Shown here piece by piece: positions 36,694-43,962 of a DNA stretch of 64,000 bases. This DNA comes from Spirosoma oryzicola. GTDB lineage: Bacteria; Bacteroidota; Bacteroidia; Cytophagales; Spirosomataceae. Position numbers and translations under genes: made by a program. How positions within the stretch are numbered: the stretch's first letter is position 1; the number at the start of each line of letters is the position of its first letter. The stretch is from NCBI RefSeq assembly GCF_021233055.1, contig NZ_CP089538.1:353501-417500 (forward strand), written 5' to 3'. The notes under the pieces were generated by a model. It was not told the origin of the DNA. It did not search any database and worked only from the letters and a program-made list of their open reading frames with translations.

Positions 36694-37020
36694 ATGAATC
36701 CTCAACAACAACAAAACCCTGAAGGCTCTATTGATGTCGAACTGAGCGAAGAAATTGCCGAAGGGGTATACGCTAATTTAGCGATGATCGCTCATTCCAA
36801 CAGCGAATTCATTCTTGATTTTATCCGTCTGATGCCGGGTGTGCCGAAGGCGAAGGTGAAAGCGCGTATCATTCTGACACCAGAACACGCCAAGCGATTA
36901 TTGGAAGCGCTTCGCGAAAACATCAGTCGGTTTGAAGAAGCCTATGGCAATATCAACAACTCGACCGATACCTTTAAATTCCCCAACGGAGGCTTCGGCG
37001 GACCTGTCGGCCAGGCGTAG
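36694..37020 (+). CDS. DUF3467 family protein
   Basis: A 108-residue cytosolic protein. The first methionine of the longer frame is a TTG at 36673 that lies inside the promoter, so I use ATG 36694. The DUF3467 core GVYANLAMIAHSNSEFILDF (near residues 24-43) and RIILTPEHAKRLLEAL (near 61-76) are clear. The function is unknown; the family is conserved in Bacteroidota. It is followed by a strong terminator before rpsL. Confidence 0.85.
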   Translation: MNPQQQQNPEGSIDVELSEEIAEGVYANLAMIAHSNSEFILDFIRLMPGVPKAKVKARIILTPEHAKRLLEALRENISRFEEAYGNINNSTDTFKFPNGGFGGPVGQA

Positions 37021-37046
37021 ACAGTAAGCGTTAAAAATTTTTGCAG

Positions 37047-37110
37047 AAAGGCGTTGAATACGAGAAGCCAGAACAGGCTTAAGCGCTCGTATTCAACGCC
37101 TTTTATTTTG
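37047..37110 (+). terminator. Long hairpin terminator before rpsL
   Basis: Perfect 18-base arms (37047-37064 and 37086-37103) with an inner AAGCC/GGCTT pair, followed by TTTTATTTTG. It separates the DUF3467 gene from rpsL. Confidence 0.85.
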
Positions 37111-37129
37111 GGTATCTTCTGCTTAGAGG

Positions 37130-37160
37130 TTTGGTATTCAAAGAGTTTTCCGTATCTTTG
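37130..37160 (+). promoter_or_regulatory. Promoter of rpsL-rpsG (TTTG-N19-TATCTTTG)
   Basis: TTTG at 37130-37133, a 19-base spacer and TATCTTTG at 37153-37160: an exact match to the Bacteroidota consensus, as expected for a highly expressed ribosomal operon. Confidence 0.8.
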
Positions 37161-37205
37161 CACCTCAAATTTCGGGAAGACTGTTTTTTGTAAACAATTT
37201 AAAGA

Positions 37206-37628
37206 ATGCCTACTATACAACAACTAGTGCGTAAAGGCCGCGAGAAGCTTGAATTCAAGTCAAAATCGCCGGCTCTTGACGCCTGCCCACAACGTCGTGG
37301 CGTGTGCACACGTGTGTATACGACGACACCGAAGAAGCCAAACTCGGCTCTTCGTAAAGTTGCCCGGGTTCGTTTGACGAACGGTCGGGAAGTTAACGCG
37401 TACATTCCAGGTGAAGGCCACAACCTACAGGAGCACTCAATCGTGCTGATCCGTGGTGGCCGGGTAAAAGACCTTCCGGGTGTTCGTTACCACATTGTTC
37501 GGGGTGCTCTGGATACGGCTGGTGTAAACGGTCGTCTGCAAAGCCGTTCGAAATACGGTGCAAAACGTCCGAAGCCAGGTCAGGCTCCAGCGGGCAAAGG
37601 CGCACCAGCAAAAGGTAAGAAGAAGTAA
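37206..37628 (+). CDS. rpsL: 30S ribosomal protein S12
   Basis: A 140-residue ribosomal protein of the decoding centre. N-terminus [15 protein letters not shown]; the streptomycin-related loop [13 protein letters not shown] (near residues 43-55) with Lys43 and the second loop with [12 protein letters not shown] (near 85-96) are intact. It has an extra C-terminal tail rich in Lys/Ala/Pro. It is followed by rpsG 60 bases later; fusA does not follow, unlike the usual str operon. Confidence 0.99.
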   Translation: MPTIQQLVRKGREKLEFKSKSPALDACPQRRGVCTRVYTTTPKKPNSALRKVARVRLTNGREVNAYIPGEGHNLQEHSIVLIRGGRVKDLPGVRYHIVRGALDTAGVNGRLQSRSKYGAKRPKPGQAPAGKGAPAKGKKK

Positions 37629-37687
37629 TTAATCAGACTGCCCGTTGAAAAAACACGGCAGAGTAAGATCAAAAATCTGAAGAAATC

Positions 37688-38155
37688 ATGAGAAAGGCGA
37701 AACCGCCCAAGCGTTACGTGTTACCCGATCCTAAATACAAGGAGGTTCTCGTAACCAAATTTGTTAACAACCTGATGTACGAAGGCAAAAAGAGCCTGGC
37801 GTACGGTATCTTCTATGACGCACTTGACGTGGTTGCAAAACGCACCAGCGAAAGTGGTCTGGATACGTGGAAAAAGGCGTTGAACAACGTCATGCCATCA
37901 GTTGAAGTAAAAAGCCGTCGCGTCGGTGGAGCTACCTTCCAGGTGCCAACCGAAGTACGGGCAGACCGAAAAGTCGCGGTAGGCATGAAATGGCTTATTA
38001 AGTATGCTCGTTCGCGGGGTGAAAAAACCATGGTAGACCGGTTAGCAGCCGAAATCGTTGCAGCATCGAAAGGTGAAGGCGCGGCTGTGAAAAAGAAAGA
38101 CGATACGCACCGTATGGCCGAAGCCAACAAAGCGTTCTCGCACTTCCGGTTCTAA
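37688..38155 (+). CDS. rpsG: 30S ribosomal protein S7
   Basis: A 155-residue protein that organises the head of the 30S subunit and binds 16S rRNA. The N-terminus [17 protein letters not shown] and the segments [33 protein letters not shown] and [13 protein letters not shown] are typical. It shares a transcript with rpsL and ends shortly before a hairpin terminator at 38193-38224. Confidence 0.99.
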   Translation: MRKAKPPKRYVLPDPKYKEVLVTKFVNNLMYEGKKSLAYGIFYDALDVVAKRTSESGLDTWKKALNNVMPSVEVKSRRVGGATFQVPTEVRADRKVAVGMKWLIKYARSRGEKTMVDRLAAEIVAASKGEGAAVKKKDDTHRMAEANKAFSHFRF

Positions 38156-38192
38156 ATCACTACCGACCACATTCCCGGTGGTCACCAAATTC

Positions 38193-38224
38193 AAAAAAGC
38201 CGCTCAACATTGGGCGGCTTTTTT
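38193..38224 (+). terminator. Terminator after rpsG
   Basis: AAAAAAGCCGC (38193-38203) pairs with GCGGCTTTTTT (38214-38224). Its last T is the first base of the -7 box of the next gene. Confidence 0.85.
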
Positions 38225-38231
38225 AGTTTTG
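38224..38231 (+). promoter_or_regulatory. -7 box of the aldose-epimerase promoter overlapping a terminator
   Basis: TAGTTTTG matches TAnnTTTG. The inferred start near 38238 coincides with the ATG at 38238, so the mRNA would be leaderless or nearly so. No convincing -33 element is present. Confidence 0.4.
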
Positions 38232-38237
38232 CAGGAT

Positions 38238-39107
38238 ATGACGATTTTAGAAAACGATCAAATTCGCGTCTCAGTCCGTTCCAAGGGGGCTGAATTAACA
38301 TCCATATTCCACAAAGCAAGTGGCATCGAGCACCTCTGGCAAGCTGATCCAAGTGTTTGGGCCTGGCACGCGCCGAATCTGTTTCCGGTAGTAGGTGGTT
38401 GCTTAAACAATCAGCTACTGGTTGACGGAAAAACCTACCCAATCGAACGACACGGTTTCGCCCGGCAGTCTACCTTCGAGACAACGGAATCGACAGCGAC
38501 ACATGCCGTTTTTTCGTTACGGTCGAGTGAGGCAACACGTGTTCATTTTCCGTATGAGTTCGAATTTCAGATCATCTATGAACTGAGCGGACCAACGCTT
38601 ACAGTTACGTACCGGGTGCTCAACGAAGATGAGAAAACGGTCTTTTTCTCGGTAGGAGCGCACCCCGCGTTTGCCGTACCGTTTGGACCGGATGAAGTCT
38701 ACGAAGATTATTACATTGAATTTGAGAAGGCTGAGCCTTTACAAACCCATATGCTGTCAGCAGCGGGGTACTTTACGGGCGAAACAAGACCAGTTGCGAC
38801 GGACGAAAACCGTTTGCCGTTGACCAAGCATCTGTTCGATCAGGATGCGTTGGTGTTCAAAAGGCTGCGTTCGCATCGGGCAGCAATTCGAAGCCGTAAC
38901 CACGACCATGCCGTAACCGTTGATTATCCTGCTTTTCCGTATCTGGGGGTCTGGGCTAAGCCCGGAGCGCCATTTGTGTGCATCGAGCCCTGGTTAGGAT
39001 GTGCCGATAGCGAAGGGGACCAGAAGCCAATTGAACGAAAAGAAGCTATTCAGCATGTCGAGCCGGGCCGCGTGTTCAATGCTTCTTTTACGATTACGGT
39101 GTCGTAG
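38238..39107 (+). CDS. Aldose 1-epimerase family protein (LacX-like)
   Basis: A 289-residue galactose-mutarotase-fold protein that interconverts alpha and beta sugars. I start at ATG 38238: the longer frame from 38178 runs through the rpsG terminator and is untenable. The catalytic-region patterns are NLFPVVGGCLNNQ near residues 46-58, ERHGFARQS near 69-77 and SVGAHPAFAVP near 139-149, close to the LacX branch. The substrate is unknown. The adjacent inverted-repeat region begins 40 bases after the stop. Confidence 0.88.
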   Translation: MTILENDQIRVSVRSKGAELTSIFHKASGIEHLWQADPSVWAWHAPNLFPVVGGCLNNQLLVDGKTYPIERHGFARQSTFETTESTATHAVFSLRSSEATRVHFPYEFEFQIIYELSGPTLTVTYRVLNEDEKTVFFSVGAHPAFAVPFGPDEVYEDYYIEFEKAEPLQTHMLSAAGYFTGETRPVATDENRLPLTKHLFDQDALVFKRLRSHRAAIRSRNHDHAVTVDYPAFPYLGVWAKPGAPFVCIEPWLGCADSEGDQKPIERKEAIQHVEPGRVFNASFTITVS

Positions 39108-39149
39108 GGTATCAGGTCTAAAAGCTAATACTGTCCAAAATAAGTATCC

Positions 39150-39188
39150 GCCTGGTGGTGTCGGTTTTTTGAACCGACACCACCAGGC
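39150..39188 (+). terminator. Hairpin after the aldose-epimerase gene
   Basis: Perfect 17-base arms (39150-39166 and 39172-39188) around GGTGGTGTCGGTT with a five-base loop. It closely resembles the first hairpin of the repeat at 23177-23202, so it is part of the same repeat type as well as a possible terminator. Confidence 0.6.
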
Positions 39189-39207
39189 AGTACTATAAAA
39201 AAGTTTG

Positions 39208-39284
39208 GGTTGTGTTTAGTCGTGTGGTATCAGGTTTTGAACCGCACGGGCGGCCCCGCTGACAACACACGACTAAACACAACC
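39208..39284. repeat. Structured GC-rich dispersed repeat, copy 2
   Basis: Perfect 19-base arms (39208-39226 and 39266-39284), beginning GGTTGTGTTTAG, enclose a core at 39232-39264 with GGTTTTGAACCGCACGGGCG followed by GCCCCGCTGACA. The core matches copy 1 (23222-23256) while the arms do not. Confidence 0.75.
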
Positions 39285-39308
39285 TAGATAAACACCTTAG
39301 CCGTTGGC

Positions 39309-39905
39309 TTACAGTTCCTTTAACTCCAGTTTCCGCCAGCGAACTTTAATACCGCCACCATCGTGGATTTGCAGGGCTACTGAGCCATCGGCCTGTCCAA
39401 TCTTTTCGTCGTGCATGTCTACCATTTCTTTGCCGTTCAGGTACGTTTGCACATGGTCGCCTTCGACCCGAATGCGCATTTTGTTCCATTCGCCGGGCTT
39501 CAGAATGTTTTCTTTTTGGTCGGGGATTTTTTCCAGCCAACCGCGTCCGTACGATTCGTAAACACCGCCTGTATCGTGATCTTTAGGGGCCACTTCTACC
39601 TGCCAGCCCGTGACTTTGGTTCCTTCGATGCTGGAACGGAAAAAGACGCCACTATTGCCGTTCGCTTCCTGTTTGAATTCAAGCGATAAGTCAAAATTCT
39701 TGTACGGCTTCTCGGTAGCTAAATAGCCGTATTGTTTGTCAGGACCACTTTCGCAGACAAGTTCGCCGTTATCGACATACCATTTTTCGGTGCCATAGAC
39801 TTTCCAGCCAGAAAGGTCTTTACCGTTAAACAGTTTTACCGATTTGGTTGGAGCCGTAAAGGCCAGCGTCGCTATGGCCAGGCCAGTAATCAGAAGGTGT
39901 TTCAT
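39309..39905 (-). CDS. Secreted DUF1080 protein (3-keto-disaccharide hydrolase-like)
   Basis: A 198-residue protein with a signal peptide (MKHLLITGLAIATLAFT) when read from ATG 39905; 14 residues further upstream are non-credible. The jelly-roll DUF1080 domain shows LFNGKDLSGWKVYG near residues 24-37, NSGVFFRS near 85-92 and GDHVQTYLNGKEM near 147-159. Family members act on 3-keto sugars or bind glycans in the periplasm or outer membrane of Bacteroidota. It is transcribed in the same direction as the lactonase gene but they are separated by over 100 bases. Confidence 0.88.
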   Translation of the reverse strand: MKHLLITGLAIATLAFTAPTKSVKLFNGKDLSGWKVYGTEKWYVDNGELVCESGPDKQYGYLATEKPYKNFDLSLEFKQEANGNSGVFFRSSIEGTKVTGWQVEVAPKDHDTGGVYESYGRGWLEKIPDQKENILKPGEWNKMRIRVEGDHVQTYLNGKEMVDMHDEKIGQADGSVALQIHDGGGIKVRWRKLELKEL

Positions 39906-40022
39906 TGAGTACAGGAAGTTAAATTCGTGACAGCGTATTCGATGCACGGCTAAAAATACGATGCACGCGCTTTATCTATTGTATCTAACGTTAAAATCTA
40001 CTTTTCAGCGCTAGAAAACGGT

Positions 40023-41153
40023 TTAGCGCTTAGCCATGATGACGCAAACGGGCGCGGGGACTTTCACTGACTGGCCTGTGTACGTCAGCTTACCCGTTTT
40101 CTGATCGCGCTTGAAAATGGTAATGTTGTCCGAATCCTGGTGAGCAACAAAAACAAAATCGCCTTTCGGATCGATCATGAAATTACGAGGGTTTTTGCCT
40201 TCGGTTGGTTGGTCACCCACTTTCGTTAGTTTGCCATCGTTGCCAATCGAAAAAATAGCGAGTGCGTTATAACCACGATTCGATTGGTACAAGAATTTGC
40301 CGCTCGGGTCAATGTGAATGTCGGCGCTGGTATTTTGCCCCGTGAAGTCATCGGGCAAGGTTTTAACACCGTCCTGAATAAGCGTCAGCGCACCGGTTTT
40401 CGGATTCCGTGAGAAGACGGCTACCGAAGAGGTCAATTCTTCTACCAGATACGCGTATTTACCGTTTGGATGAAAGGTGAAATGCCGTGGGCCCGAACCG
40501 GGTTGTACGGATGCGTAAGGCGTCGAAGCTGGTTTGACAGTACTGGCTTTTACGTCCGTCTCGAAGATATTAAGTTTATCCGTACTCAAGTTAGCTACGT
40601 AAACAAACCGGTTATCAGGAGCCAGCGTAGCCGAATGAACGTGGGATTTCTCCTGTCGTTGCGTGTTCGGACCTGAACCAACGTCTTGAACGCTGTCAGC
40701 GGCTGCACTCAGCTTACCATCTGCGTTAATGGGCAGCACCGCCAGGCTACCACCGCCGTAGTTTGAAACAAACGCCGTTTTGCCGGTCTGATCGATGCTG
40801 ATGTGACAAGGACCGCTTCCTAACGACGACTGACCGTTCAGGTACTGAAGTTTTCCCGTTGCTTTATCAACGGCGTAGGCACTGACACCACCCGACTTGT
40901 CGGCCCCTTCGTTGACAGAATACAGGTAGTTTCCTGATGGATGTAGCGCTAAAAATGACGGGCTTTTGGCATTCGAAACGGCCTGAAGCTGTTGCATGGT
41001 ACCCTTGCTCCGGTCGAACTCAAAGACGTAGATTCCCTCACTACCGCGAAGCGAGTAGGTGCCGATGTACATAATTTCTTTGTTGGACTGAGCTTGCGCA
41101 GTTGTACTTAAACCGATCATAATGCCTAAAAAACAGCGGACTAATTTGTTCAT
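40023..41153 (-). CDS. Secreted lactonase-family beta-propeller (6-phosphogluconolactonase-like)
   Basis: A 376-residue protein with a signal peptide (MNKLVRCFLGIMIGLSTTAQAQ). It fits the seven-bladed lactonase propeller family (pgl of E. coli lacks the signal). Conserved blocks are SPSFLALHPSGNYLYSVNE, GPCHISIDQTGKTAFVSNY and GSGPRHFTFHPNGKYAYLVEE near residues 64-82, 112-130 and 219-239. Because of the signal it acts outside the cytoplasm, so sugar lactones in the periplasm are likely substrates. Start ATG 41153; the aldo/keto reductase lies 45 bases upstream. Confidence 0.9.
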   Translation of the reverse strand: MNKLVRCFLGIMIGLSTTAQAQSNKEIMYIGTYSLRGSEGIYVFEFDRSKGTMQQLQAVSNAKSPSFLALHPSGNYLYSVNEGADKSGGVSAYAVDKATGKLQYLNGQSSLGSGPCHISIDQTGKTAFVSNYGGGSLAVLPINADGKLSAAADSVQDVGSGPNTQRQEKSHVHSATLAPDNRFVYVANLSTDKLNIFETDVKASTVKPASTPYASVQPGSGPRHFTFHPNGKYAYLVEELTSSVAVFSRNPKTGALTLIQDGVKTLPDDFTGQNTSADIHIDPSGKFLYQSNRGYNALAIFSIGNDGKLTKVGDQPTEGKNPRNFMIDPKGDFVFVAHQDSDNITIFKRDQKTGKLTYTGQSVKVPAPVCVIMAKR

Positions 41154-41198
41154 AACTGAAAGAATGGGTCGTTGTAATAAGTAAAAATGGATGGTAAA

Positions 41199-42107
41199 CT
41201 ACCGATGCTGATCATATTGGTTGGCGGGCAGAGCGTTGGCTAGCTGTTGCCACTCCTGCTCCGTCAAGGCCAGACTGGTCTGACTAAGCACGACATCGAT
41301 TAATTGTTCCTGCGTCCGTACACCAACTACCGCCGATGCGACCGCCGGGTGATGAAGTACATACCGAATGGCCGTCGCCACGGGGCTACGATTGGTAGAT
41401 GCTGCGGCAGTGGACACTGACCTAATGGCTTCGGCGGCCTGCCGCACCTCGTCAGTTGTATAATTTAGGTACGATTTGGCTGGTTTGTTGGCAAGCAAGC
41501 CTTTCGCCAGACTACCCCGCGCCAGTACGCTGACTTTATGTTCATGCAGCAGGTCCAGACTAGTTTCCTCGGGGCGACGGTCCAACAGGCTGTATTGCAT
41601 CATGACACTGACCATGTTCGAGCGAGCGATCCACTCGCGGATGACGTTCGGACGAATCGACGAGATACCGTACTCCCTAATTTTACCTTCCCGTTTAAGC
41701 TGCTCAAATGCTTCGATGGTTTCGTCGATAGGGTCATCAAGTGTACCGCCGTGCAACTGGTAGAGGTCGATGTAATCGGTCTGTAGTCGCTTTAAGCTTT
41801 CTTCGACCGCTTGCAGAATATACGCCTTGGTTGGGTTCCAGTCCCAGCCCGAACCGTCGGGCCGCCACCGATTACCCACCTTGGTTGCCAGAATGACTTG
41901 CTGCCGCATGCCGGCAAAGGCTTGGCCGACCATCCGCTCGTTCTGACCCTGGTCATACAGATCCGCTGTGTCGAAGAGGGTGATGCCGTTATCAAAAGCA
42001 TGACGGAGTAAAGACGCGTTCTGATTCGGATCATCGCCTAGCGACATGCATCCCATGCTGATCTCGCTGACAATAAGGTCCGATTGTCCCAGTGGCAAAT
42101 AATTCAT
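41199..42107 (-). CDS. Aldo/keto reductase
   Basis: A 302-residue TIM-barrel NADPH-dependent reductase. Catalytic residues are visible in FDTADLYDQG (Asp and Tyr near residues 46-51), ILATKVGN (Lys near 76) and LYQLHGG (His near 119). No signal peptide. Substrate specificity is not readable. It is 45 bases upstream of the lactonase gene and in the same direction, so a sugar-oxidation or lactone route shared with the lactonase is plausible. Start ATG 42107. Confidence 0.92.
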   Translation of the reverse strand: MNYLPLGQSDLIVSEISMGCMSLGDDPNQNASLLRHAFDNGITLFDTADLYDQGQNERMVGQAFAGMRQQVILATKVGNRWRPDGSGWDWNPTKAYILQAVEESLKRLQTDYIDLYQLHGGTLDDPIDETIEAFEQLKREGKIREYGISSIRPNVIREWIARSNMVSVMMQYSLLDRRPEETSLDLLHEHKVSVLARGSLAKGLLANKPAKSYLNYTTDEVRQAAEAIRSVSTAAASTNRSPVATAIRYVLHHPAVASAVVGVRTQEQLIDVVLSQTSLALTEQEWQQLANALPANQYDQHR

Positions 42108-42230
42108 GGAATAACTTCGTTCTTAATTACATCTAACTTTTTGAGAAATTTCTCCGGTGTCATGAAGAAATAATGCAAAAAGAATTGTTTTAGATGAGGA
42201 ATGCTATTAAAACGATTAAACAGAATCACT

Positions 42231-42238
42231 TACCTTTG
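42231..42238 (+). promoter_or_regulatory. -7 box of the OmpA-lipoprotein promoter
   Basis: TACCTTTG matches TAnnTTTG. The predicted start near 42245 precedes GTG 42251 but ATG 42317 is a better translation start because it yields a lipoprotein signal. Confidence 0.5.
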
Positions 42239-42316
42239 TAAAACGGTTTAGTGTGCAAGCCATTTATAGCGTTTAAACCTAACTTTTCGTTACCCTTCAA
42301 TATTTTAATCATCCGT

Positions 42317-43201
42317 ATGAAACGAGTTTTGATTGTTTTCGCAGCTGTAGCAATGCTTTCTTCCTGCAATAGCAAGAAGCGGCTGGCTGAAATCAAATCC
42401 CTACAGGAAGCCCGTGATAAGGCTGTGGCATCATTGAATGACTGCGATCAGCGTACCGCCGACTTACGCACGCAATTATCCGCCAAAGACAACGATCTGC
42501 AAGGTAAAGACAAACAGGTATCTGACCTGCAAGCACAAGTGGATTACCTGAAAAAGACAAACACGAACCTCCTCGACCGGATGTCTGATTTGTCGATTGT
42601 TAGTAAGTCAGGTGCTGAAAGTATCAAAAAATCGCTTGAGACACTGAACGAGCAAACCAAGTATACGAACAACCTGAACGCTAGCATTCAGCGTAAAGAC
42701 TCGTTGAACTTGGCGTTGGTTATGAGCCTGAAACGGTCACTGGACGATATCAACGACCAGGACGTGCAGGTTGAAGTGAAGAAAGGTGTCGTTTACGTAT
42801 CAATCTCTGACAAACTGCTGTTCAAATCAGGTAGCTACGACATTACACCACGTGCTGAAACCGTATTAGGTAAAGTAGCTAAGGTTGTCAACGACCACAA
42901 AGACCTGGACATTCTGGTTGAAGGTCATACGGATGTTGTCCCTATCTCTACCGCGTCTATCAAAGATAACTGGGATTTGAGCGCATTGCGGGCTACGTCG
43001 GTTGTCCGGACGCTGCAAGGTCGCTTCGGGGTATCTCCTGAGCGTATGACAGCGGGTGGGCGGTCCGAGTACGCGCCGAAAGATGATAACACCACATCGG
43101 CTGGTCGTCAACAAAACCGCCGGACCGAAATCATTATTACGCCGAAACTTGATCAGTTCTTCAACTTGTTGTCGAGCGGTCAGGCTGGCGGAAGTCGGTA
43201 A
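42317..43201 (+). CDS. OmpA-family lipoprotein with a coiled-coil stalk
   Basis: A 294-residue lipoprotein. From ATG 42317 the signal MKRVLIVFAAVAMLSSC ends in a lipobox (LSSC, Cys17). Residues about 25-140 form a charged coiled coil, and 160-290 form an OmpA peptidoglycan-binding domain with LLFKSGSYDITPRAE, VEGHTDVVPIS and NRRTEIIITPK. It probably tethers the outer membrane to the cell wall. The longer frame from GTG 42251 would bury the signal and is rejected. Terminator-like hairpin at 43221-43266. Confidence 0.92.
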   Translation: MKRVLIVFAAVAMLSSCNSKKRLAEIKSLQEARDKAVASLNDCDQRTADLRTQLSAKDNDLQGKDKQVSDLQAQVDYLKKTNTNLLDRMSDLSIVSKSGAESIKKSLETLNEQTKYTNNLNASIQRKDSLNLALVMSLKRSLDDINDQDVQVEVKKGVVYVSISDKLLFKSGSYDITPRAETVLGKVAKVVNDHKDLDILVEGHTDVVPISTASIKDNWDLSALRATSVVRTLQGRFGVSPERMTAGGRSEYAPKDDNTTSAGRQQNRRTEIIITPKLDQFFNLLSSGQAGGSR

Positions 43202-43220
43202 GCGGACATACTAGATAATT

Positions 43221-43266
43221 GAGAAGCCCTGCTCCATAGCGATTCCGTTATGAGGCAGGGCTTCTC
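43221..43266 (+). terminator. Hairpin after the OmpA-lipoprotein gene
   Basis: Perfect 12-base arms GAGAAGCCCTGC (43221-43232) and GCAGGGCTTCTC (43255-43266), loop of 22 bases, with a short T-poor tail. Confidence 0.6.
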
Positions 43267-43385
43267 TCGTAATAGCGTTCTGACAAATAAGGACAAGGTA
43301 CCAAAAGCTATTTTTATCGGTTGCTGCGCACACCAATCCCCCGGCGAGTAGTTTATAAAAAGGGAAAATCTGGATAGATCAACAG

Positions 43386-43835
43386 ATGAATGGAATTGAC
43401 ATTATTTTGGCTGGTGTTGCTGGCACGGCCATTATGACAGCGTTCATGTACGGTATGACCTTCGTTACCAAACGCGTTATGAAAGTGGTGAAAATATTGG
43501 GTACGATGCTGACCTTTCGAACGTCGCCCGATGGAAAACTGTCAGACACGCCACGCGCTATTTCAATCGGAATTATTGCTCACTACGCTATTGGTGTGTT
43601 GTTTGCTTTTATTTACAACTCACTGTGGTCTAGGGGAGTAGGGCGTCCCGATTTTGAGTCCGGTATTTGGTTGGGAATCGGCAGTGGGGTTGCCGCCATT
43701 GCGTTCTGGTACAGCTTCTTCGCTATTCATCCCAATCCCCCGGCTATTTCACTGAAGCACTATCTAGTCACGCTGTTTCTAGCGCACATTGTCTTCACGT
43801 ACGGTGTTATTCTGGCTTATAATTTTCTGAAATAG
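43386..43835 (+). CDS. Four-helix membrane protein of unknown function
   Basis: A 149-residue hydrophobic protein with about four transmembrane helices (near residues 5-25, 58-80, 92-113 and 123-146). The motif AGVAGTAIMTAFMYG opens the first helix. I do not recognise the family. No signal peptide is separable from the first helix. It starts at ATG 43386 between two genes that have their own signals. Confidence 0.75.
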   Translation: MNGIDIILAGVAGTAIMTAFMYGMTFVTKRVMKVVKILGTMLTFRTSPDGKLSDTPRAISIGIIAHYAIGVLFAFIYNSLWSRGVGRPDFESGIWLGIGSGVAAIAFWYSFFAIHPNPPAISLKHYLVTLFLAHIVFTYGVILAYNFLK

Positions 43836-43962
43836 ACAGGTTGTCGGGGCTATTTATTTGCCTTCCAGTTAAAGCGTTTTTATTTTTAAGTTGGCTAATG
43901 AAGCGCCAGAATAGGCGTATCGTTGGTCTTCTAAACGAATTCGTCTTAACCGTACCTGTTTG

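Noticed and set aside
38178..38237. Upstream extension of the aldose epimerase
   Set aside because: It would translate the rpsG terminator hairpin; the promoter and family length support ATG 38238.
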